Shown piece by piece: positions 56,202 to 64,000 of a DNA stretch of 64,000 bases. Position 1 is the stretch's first letter. Every line of letters begins with the position of its first letter. A program made the translations under genes and the position numbers. The notes under the pieces were generated by a model that saw nothing but the letters and a program-made list of their open reading frames with translations, made no database searches and was not told where the DNA came from. This stretch comes from Pseudochelatococcus contaminans (GTDB lineage: Bacteria > Pseudomonadota > Alphaproteobacteria > Rhizobiales > Beijerinckiaceae): assembly GCF_014195635.1 (NCBI RefSeq), contig NZ_JACICC010000003.1:1-64000 (forward strand), in the 5' to 3' direction.

Positions 56202-57317
56202 TTATCGTCCGGTCTTGATGCGCGTCCACAGCCGCGTGACGGCGCGCTGGGTGCGGTCGTCGTAGGCCGTGTTGGTGAACAGGCGCTTCATCGTCTCGTC
56301 ATCGGGGTAGATGCCGGGGTTGTCGCGAACCTCGGCCTCGACGAGCGGGCGCGCTGCCAGATTGCCGCTGGCATACGACAGGAAGCTCGCATTCCGCGCT
56401 GCGATTTCCGGACGGTTCAGGAAGTCGAGGAAGATGCGCGCTTCCTCGGGGTTCGGTGCATCAGCCGGGATGGCGAAGCTGTCGAACCACATCAGGGCGC
56501 CCTCGCGCGGAACCTGATAGGAAATTTCGACACCGTTGCCGGCCTCCTGCGCCCGCGTCGCGGACTGGAGGATGTCGCCCGAGTAGCCCACGGCGACGCA
56601 GATGTCTCCGTTAGCCAGCGCATTGATGTATTCCGACGAGTGGAATTTGCGGATGAAAGGCCGCACCTTTATCAGTGCATCGGCTGCTTTCTGCAGATCC
56701 TGCTGGTCCTTGGAATCCGGATTGAGGCCGAGATAATTGAGCACACCCGGAAACAGGTCTTCCGGCGAGTCCAGCAAGTAGATGCCGCAGTCCTTCAGCT
56801 TGGCCGCCACTTCCGGATCAAGCACCAGATCCCAGGTGTTGAGCACGGCGTCCTGTCCCAGACGTTCGCGGACCTTGGCCACGTTCACGCCCACGCCAGT
56901 TGTGCCCCACATATAGTTAGCGGCGAACTTGTTGCCGGGATCGAATACCTGAAGACGTTCGGCGATCTCCGGCCACAGGTTCTTGGCGTTGGGGATCTTT
57001 TCCAGCTCGATGGGCTGGAACACGTTCGCCTTGATCAGCCGCTGCAGGAACGGCCCGGAAGGGCCTACCAGATCGTAGCCGGACTTGCCGGTGAGCAGCT
57101 TGGTCTCGACAATCTCGTTGTTGTCATAGGTGTCGTAAACGACCCTGATGCCGGTTTCCTTGGTGAAGTCGTCCAGCACGCCGGGGGCGATGTAATCTGA
57201 CCAGTTATAGACGTTGACCGTTCTGTCCTGTGCGGCAGCGGGGCCCGCGACCAGCAGGACGGCAACGGAGGCGCTTGCGAGGCAGGCACCCACTTGTGAG
57301 GCGATGGCACGAATCAT
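56202..57317 (-). CDS. potF: Periplasmic putrescine/spermidine-binding protein (PotF-like), orphan
   Basis: A 371-residue polyamine-binding protein. A signal peptide (CLASASVAVLLVAGPAAAQ) precedes RTVNVYNWSDYIAPGVLDDF, which matches PotF. Ligand-site landmarks include GPSGPFLQRLI, WGTTGVGVN and VGYSGDILQSA. The gene is alone: no permease or ATPase gene follows, and a strong terminator comes directly after it. It sits behind the ornithine decarboxylase unit, so it may sense or deliver polyamines for a transporter encoded elsewhere. Confidence 0.9.
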   Translation of the reverse strand: MIRAIASQVGACLASASVAVLLVAGPAAAQDRTVNVYNWSDYIAPGVLDDFTKETGIRVVYDTYDNNEIVETKLLTGKSGYDLVGPSGPFLQRLIKANVFQPIELEKIPNAKNLWPEIAERLQVFDPGNKFAANYMWGTTGVGVNVAKVRERLGQDAVLNTWDLVLDPEVAAKLKDCGIYLLDSPEDLFPGVLNYLGLNPDSKDQQDLQKAADALIKVRPFIRKFHSSEYINALANGDICVAVGYSGDILQSATRAQEAGNGVEISYQVPREGALMWFDSFAIPADAPNPEEARIFLDFLNRPEIAARNASFLSYASGNLAARPLVEAEVRDNPGIYPDDETMKRLFTNTAYDDRTQRAVTRLWTRIKTGR

Positions 57318-57797
57318 GTCCCGCTGTCTCCCGTAACGCGATCGATGTGAATGAAAGGCCTAATGGATGAAAAAGGCTTAGTGGATGGAAAAGCTTGCCG
57401 ACCCAGAATTGTGCCCGGCTAATCAATTATCTTGCCGGGCCACCATGTACCCCTCCGGGTCACGACAGCACCATACGTAACTTTCAACGGGAATGCATCA
57501 ACTCTGGTTGCAAGAAAATTTTGCAGCAGACCGCAACAAACGCATGGCAAGCAATGATGCAGTGGAAATCCGGCCAGATGGACGATTTGCTTCTGGTTGT
57601 CGTCTTTTCCGGTTTTGTAAAGGGCGCACCCCCTTTTGTAACCCGCCTGCAACACTTAAATGAGCGATGCTGGCCGCTTGACGCGGATCAGTGACTTTCC
57701 GGCGCAACGTTGCCATATGGAATGTTGCGCGGACAGAAATCGATAAGGGACGTCCTGTCGGGCTTTCGACGGCAGGCGTTGCCGAGAGGAGCGACCG
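57318..57797. promoter_or_regulatory. Divergent region between potF-like gene and clpB, with several repeats
   Basis: 480 bases without a supported gene. It holds three imperfect 18-bp tandem units (57347-57400), a GCCCGGC/GCCGGGC hairpin (57413-57440), two TTTTGTAA direct repeats 21 bases apart (57613 and 57634) and a hairpin GCGCAAC...GTTGCGC (57702-57730) with nested CAACGTTG and CCATATGG palindromes just before clpB. No CIRCE element and no convincing RpoH promoter was found. Confidence 0.55.
57347..57400. repeat. Three imperfect 18-bp tandem repeats before potF
   Basis: Units GTGAATGAAAGGCCTAAT, GGATGAAAAAGGCTTAGT and GGATGGAAAAGCTTGCCG follow each other directly. They sit 30-80 bases upstream of the potF-like start and may lie in its promoter or leader. 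Confidence 0.65.
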
Positions 57798-60413
<2,616 letters not shown>

Positions 60414-60443
60414 CGCGCCTAGCCGAAACTGGCAATTAATGGA

Positions 60444-60477
60444 AATCGGGGAGCGACTATCGCTCCCCGATTTTTTA
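60444..60477 (+). terminator. Rho-independent terminator after clpB
   Basis: AATCGGGGAGCG (60444-60455) and CGCTCCCCGATT (60461-60472) form a perfect 12-bp stem with a 5-base loop, followed by TTTTATAT. Confidence 0.93.
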
Positions 60478-60517
60478 TATGCGGCGTTCTAGATTTTGTG
60501 TTTCAACACAAACAGCT

Positions 60518-61243
60518 TTAATTGCCGGCGGGTTTTTTGGCTTCGGCGGAGGTGCAGGACACGGGCTTGTCGGCATCCTTCATCAGATCGTAGAAATCCG
60601 CCGAATCTCCCTTGCTCCACCACACGTAGGGGCCACCGGCGTATCGCGCGCCGGATGCTGAGATCACGTTCGACGCCACGACGAACTGGCCATTGAGGGA
60701 CAGCGTGGCGAGCGAGGTGCCGCCCGCGTTGATGTATTCCACGTTGACCGGCGTGCCGGCGCAGTCATAGGCCACCTTGTTACGCTCCACCGAGCGTGCA
60801 TCCGGCACGTCGATGGTAATGGCGGCGGAGGGCGATTGGGCCGTGAAGCGCGCAAGCACCTTGCCGTCGCTCCCCAACAGGGTCAGGCCGGCGTCGTCGC
60901 GCTTCCAGTTTCGGGCATTTTCAAGCGCATTGTGGAAGCGCTGCTCCTGATCCAGCACCGCTGGCGCACAGGCCATCCGCGTGCTGGCGGACGGTCCGAA
61001 GCTGATGGTGTCGGCCGTGGATTCGAACGTGCCGCGGAAGCGGTTGCAGCCGCCGGTGCCCGTGGCGGCATTATCCGAGGCAAGTTCCAGCACGGGCCGC
61101 GCATCGCCTGCCACGCTCTGGCCATCGATGTCGGCGGCGATCCACGTGCCGTAAGGGGTATCGGCCGGGGCCTGCGCCCACGCGGGGGCGGCGAAACCGG
61201 CGATGGCGACGAGGGAGGCGGCACGAAGGACAGGTTTCAGCAT
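60518..61243 (-). CDS. META (DUF306) and MliC-type lysozyme-inhibitor fusion, secreted
   Basis: A 241-residue exported protein. A signal peptide (MLKPVLRAASLVAIAGFAAP then AWAQ) fixes ATG 61243; the longer upstream frame has no match. Residues about 26-130 form a META domain (TGGCNRFRGTFESTADTISF, RMACAPAVLDQEQRFHNAL). Residues about 145-235 form an MliC-like domain (VAYDCAGTPVNVEYINAGG, then SASGARYAGGPYVWWSKGD). MliC domains inhibit C-type lysozyme in the periplasm. The protein likely protects the wall from host or predator lysozyme. Confidence 0.85.
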   Translation of the reverse strand: MLKPVLRAASLVAIAGFAAPAWAQAPADTPYGTWIAADIDGQSVAGDARPVLELASDNAATGTGGCNRFRGTFESTADTISFGPSASTRMACAPAVLDQEQRFHNALENARNWKRDDAGLTLLGSDGKVLARFTAQSPSAAITIDVPDARSVERNKVAYDCAGTPVNVEYINAGGTSLATLSLNGQFVVASNVISASGARYAGGPYVWWSKGDSADFYDLMKDADKPVSCTSAEAKKPAGN

Positions 61244-61521
61244 GAGCGGCGCTTTCTTCTTGGATATCCGGCCCCGGAATGGGCCATGGTTCTTCAAGCA
61301 GACATTTGTGATCTTGTCATGGCGCTTCATCATGGTGCCTTGTCGGGGAAGGGTTATTCCACGCCGGCTTTGCTTATTTCCGCATAGGCTATTGGGCCGA
61401 TCCATGCGATGTTGGATCATACCATTTGAGGTCCATGCCATTGGTATACAGGCTGGTTCAGCTTGGGCCGCCGCCGCGAAGACAGTCAAAGTCAACCGAA
61501 ACGCCATCAACGGAACCTGAC

Positions 61522-62610
61522 ATGCCTTTCTCCAACGACAACCAGGCCGACGCTCTCGTGCAGATCGGCCGCGTGGGAACCCTCGGACGCATCCACCTCA
61601 ACCGCCCCCGGGCGCTCAACAGCCTGACGCTTGAGATGGTGCGCATCATCGTCGGCGCGCTCGATGCCTTCGAGATCGACGACAGCATTGCGGCGGTGCT
61701 GATTACGGGCGAAGGGGACCGCGCTTTCTGTGCCGGCGGCGACATCCGCGCCCTGCATGACGAGGGCCGACAGAATCCCGCCGAGGCCCGCACGTTCCTG
61801 CGTGAGGAATATCGCCTCAACGCCCGCATCAAGCGGTTTCCCAAGCCCTATATCGCGTTCATGGATCTCATCACCATGGGCGGCGGCGTGGGCCTGTCGG
61901 CGCATGGCAGCCATCGCATCGTCACGGAACGCACCCGCCTTGCCATGCCTGAGACAGGCATCGGCTTCTTTCCCGATATCGGCGCCACGTGGCTGCTGTC
62001 GCGCGGGCGTGCGGGCCGCGGCAAGGTCGAAACCGGCACCTTCCTTGCGCTCTCCGGTGAGCAGATCGGCGGTGCCGATGCGATCCATGCCGGGCTGGCC
62101 GATGCCCTGGTGCCGTCATCCGCACTGAGCGATCTGGCGGATAACCTGTCGCAACTGCCCGCGACCGCCGATGGCGCGGACGTGAGCGCGATCATCGGTG
62201 CCTACGTGTCGACGGTTGAGCCGGGGCCGGTGGAGCAGAACGCGGCCGAAATCGATGAGGCCTTTGCCTTCGATACGGTGGAAGAAATCTTTGCCGCGCT
62301 GGGTGCTTCGGAAACCGCTTTTGCAGGCAAGACGTTGGCAACGCTGCGCACCCGCTCTCCCACAAGCCTCAAGCTGGCGCTTCGGCTGGTGCGTCTCGCG
62401 CGCGACGACGCCCGGCTGGAAGACGCGCTGGAGCGTGAATATGCCGCCGCGGCGGGAATATTGGCCGGGCATGATTTCTACGAAGGTGTGCGCACCGCCA
62501 TCATCGACAAGGGGCAGAAGCCGCAATGGCAGCCGTCAACACTGGCTGAAGTGACGGAGGAAAGCCTCGCCCGCTACTTCGAACCCGCACCCGAGCGGCT
62601 GTTTTCCTGA
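61522..62610 (+). CDS. 3-hydroxyisobutyryl-CoA hydrolase (crotonase fold)
   Basis: A 362-residue enzyme of valine breakdown. The crotonase oxyanion regions are FCAGGDIRALHDEG and MGGGVGLSAHGSHRIVTERT, followed by LAMPETGIGFFPDIGATWLL, the hallmark of the hydrolase group rather than simple enoyl-CoA hydratases. ATG 61522 is chosen because the family starts a few residues before QIGRVGTLGRIHLNRP; no strong ribosome site is visible. It diverges from the META-MliC gene across 278 bases. Confidence 0.9.
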   Translation: MPFSNDNQADALVQIGRVGTLGRIHLNRPRALNSLTLEMVRIIVGALDAFEIDDSIAAVLITGEGDRAFCAGGDIRALHDEGRQNPAEARTFLREEYRLNARIKRFPKPYIAFMDLITMGGGVGLSAHGSHRIVTERTRLAMPETGIGFFPDIGATWLLSRGRAGRGKVETGTFLALSGEQIGGADAIHAGLADALVPSSALSDLADNLSQLPATADGADVSAIIGAYVSTVEPGPVEQNAAEIDEAFAFDTVEEIFAALGASETAFAGKTLATLRTRSPTSLKLALRLVRLARDDARLEDALEREYAAAAGILAGHDFYEGVRTAIIDKGQKPQWQPSTLAEVTEESLARYFEPAPERLFS

Positions 62611-62647
62611 ATCGTTTGATCGGCGGATAGTCGCGCGGGATCCGAAA

Positions 62648-62688
62648 TTGAAATGCTCCTGCTGCCAAGGCAGGCAGGAGCATTTCAA
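62648..62688. terminator. 15-bp perfect hairpin with GAAATGCTC/GAGCATTTC core
   Basis: TTGAAATGCTCCTGC (62648-62662) and GCAGGAGCATTTCAA (62674-62688) pair perfectly between convergent genes. It is a third member of the dispersed palindrome family. Confidence 0.8.
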
Positions 62689-62778
62689 ATATATGCGTTT
62701 CAATAAGGACAGGCCGCCCGTATGAGCGGCCTGAGTGTTTTTGCGCAATCCAGGTGCGATGGGTTTTCTGAAACCGCG

Positions 62779-63264
62779 TCAGTCGGCTTCAGTATCGTCG
62801 TCGCTCTCCGTGCGCGGCTCCTCGTGAGCGAGAATGGAATAGATCGCTGCCGCATCGCGGGCTGAACGCAGCCGGTCGAGGTTGCCGGGCTCCCGCAGAA
62901 CGCGCGCCACGCGGGCTAGCGCCTTCAGATGGTCTGCCCCTGCCGATTCGGGAGCCAGGAGCAGAAAAACGATGTCGACAGGCTGCCCGTCGATGGACTC
63001 GAAGTCGATCGGCCGCTCAAGTCGGGCAAAAAGCCCGAACAGGCGATCGATGCGGGCCGGCTTGCCGTGAGGAATGGCGATACCGTCGCCGATCCCGGTC
63101 GATCCGAGGCGCTCGCGCTGGAGCAGCGTCTCATAGATTTCCCGTTCATCGAGGCCGGTGATTTGAGCGGCTCTGGCCGCGATCTCCTGCAACGCCTGCT
63201 TCTTGCCGCTCACCTTGAGGGAGGGGACTATGGCGTCGGATGTGAGGATGTCGGTCAGGGGCAT
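62779..63264 (-). CDS. ptsN: PTS IIA-like nitrogen regulatory protein PtsN
   Basis: A 161-residue EIIA-Ntr protein of the nitrogen phosphotransferase system, which controls potassium and nitrogen-related functions by its phosphorylation state. It starts MPLTDILTSDAIVPSLKVSG, with QRERLGSTGIGDGIAIPHGK carrying the phosphorylated histidine and HLKALARVARVLREP near the end. An acidic tail (TESDDDTEAD) is added. ATG 63264 is preferred over a longer frame to 63381. It follows hpf, as is usual near rpoN. Confidence 0.93.
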   Translation of the reverse strand: MPLTDILTSDAIVPSLKVSGKKQALQEIAARAAQITGLDEREIYETLLQRERLGSTGIGDGIAIPHGKPARIDRLFGLFARLERPIDFESIDGQPVDIVFLLLAPESAGADHLKALARVARVLREPGNLDRLRSARDAAAIYSILAHEEPRTESDDDTEAD

Positions 63265-63446
63265 GTTTCGAACACGTGCGCGCACGTGTCGCTCCTTCGG
63301 TGCCTGTCCGTTACGCGCACCATGGCGCGTTTCAGGAACGAGGCAATCTACCACAGACTTGAGCGTCGAACCGCCTGCCAAAAAACAGACGGTCGACGCT
63401 CGCTCTACACAGCGGCTGGCGGAGACCGTTCCCGGCCGTTATCCCG

Positions 63447-64000
63447 TCAGCCCTGATTGTCGGAACCGTTCGGCGGATCGATCCAGCCGATGGTGCCATC
63501 GTGACGGCGGTATACGATATTTACCCGGCCACTGCCAGCATGTCTGAAGACAATTACAGGAGCACCCGTCAGATCAAGCTCGACAACCGCCTCGCTAACC
63601 GAAAAACGGTGCAGGGCAGCAATGTTTTCTGCGACGATGACGGGGTGGAAAGCGTCATCGACTTCCGTTTCCTCCTGCGGAGCCTCAATCACGTAGGCGC
63701 GCAATTCTTCGGCATCCACAACCGGGCGGTGGGCCAGATCGGCCGCGCCGGGCTGTGCGCGCTCCTTCAGGCGGCGGCTGTGACGGCGCAGACGGCGCTC
63801 GAAGCGCTCCGCAGCCTGGTCGAACGCCGCGTAGGCGTCCGGCGCCACGCCGGTCGCTTCCAGCGTGATGCCGGTGTTGAGGTGCAGCACGCCGACGGCG
63901 CGAAAACCGCTGCCTTCCTTTTCAACGACCACGTGGCCGGAATAGCCGGTGTCGAGATATTTGGCGATCGCCGCGGTGACACGTGCTTCGATCTGCCCGC
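63447..64000 (-). CDS. hpf: Ribosome hibernation promoting factor, long form (5' end outside window)
   Basis: At least 184 residues are visible; the start lies beyond base 64000. The window begins inside the first domain (GQIEARVTAAIAKYLDTGYS, then HVVVEKEGSGFRAVGVLHLN, ASDQAAERFERRLRRHSRRL-like helix). The C-terminal domain has EETEVDDAFHPVIVAENIAA and HRFSVSEAVVELDLTGAPVI with VFRHAGSGRVNIVYRRHDG. This two-domain form makes inactive 100S ribosome dimers in stationary phase. It lies upstream of ptsN in the same direction. Confidence 0.92.
   Translation of the reverse strand, partial: GQIEARVTAAIAKYLDTGYSGHVVVEKEGSGFRAVGVLHLNTGITLEATGVAPDAYAAFDQAAERFERRLRRHSRRLKERAQPGAADLAHRPVVDAEELRAYVIEAPQEETEVDDAFHPVIVAENIAALHRFSVSEAVVELDLTGAPVIVFRHAGSGRVNIVYRRHDGTIGWIDPPNGSDNQG

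Noticed and set aside
57351-57422. A 23-codon frame formed by the 18-bp repeats before potF (MKGLMDEKGLVDGKAC...).
   Set aside because: No ribosome site and no sign of selection beyond the repeat itself.
57677-57718. CTTGAC and CCATAT as an RpoH promoter for clpB.
   Set aside because: The spacing is 30 bases, too long for an RpoH promoter.

Overview
The window looks like chromosomal DNA of an alphaproteobacterium, most likely of the Hyphomicrobiales (Rhizobiales). It is GC-rich. The evidence is a pyruvate dehydrogenase cluster with a lipoyl domain on E1-beta followed by lpd, a small GlsB-type protein, lipA and a COQ10-like gene; a bifunctional putA with a divergent Lrp-type regulator; minCDE; an ornithine decarboxylase with a long structured leader; and ptsN next to hpf. 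I cannot name a genus.

Layout. 1-150: the 5' end of an IS5-type transposase, cut by the window edge. 261-10866: a giant, repetitive, DUF4347/cadherin-like surface protein with an N-terminal LEPRFMFDAAG motif; its reading frame is broken by one base near 486. 10977-16943: a tightly coupled four-gene operon (TolC-like outer-membrane protein, periplasmic adaptor, HlyD-like adaptor with a cytosolic domain, and an M50 site-2-protease-like membrane protein fused to an HlyD-like domain). It resembles a type I exporter with the ABC transporter replaced by an intramembrane-protease-like protein, and is the best candidate here for an undescribed system. 17041-18217: SPFH/NfeD pair. 18350-20965: a Cache-PAS-GGDEF diguanylate cyclase. 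21382-25749: an RND efflux adaptor and pump. 25981-28488: a modular GH5 endoglucanase whose catalytic domain appears to be inserted inside a Calx-beta domain.

28603-33334: a branched-chain amino acid type ABC transporter (livFGMHK order on the minus strand). 33670-38182: lrp/putA proline catabolism. 38279-40859: an overlapping folE, RibD-like deaminase and COG0523 GTPase operon; the GTPase has serines where the family has its CxCC metal motif, and a Zur-like palindrome lies upstream. 41037-48515: COQ10-like, lipA, glsB, lpd, pdhC, pdhB, pdhA. 48979-49635: a methyltransferase. 49922-51946: minE, minD, minC. 52320-53528: a lytic transglycosylase.

53702-57317: polyamine-related genes (GNAT acetyltransferase, ornithine decarboxylase with a candidate speF leader RNA, orphan PotF-like binding protein). 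57798-60413: clpB. 60518-61243: a META-MliC lysozyme-inhibitor-like fusion. 61522-62610: 3-hydroxyisobutyryl-CoA hydrolase. 62779-64000: ptsN and the truncated hpf. Most convergent gene ends carry strong inverted repeats, several built on a shared GAGCATTTC/GAAATGCTC palindrome. I saw no rRNA, tRNA or CRISPR array.
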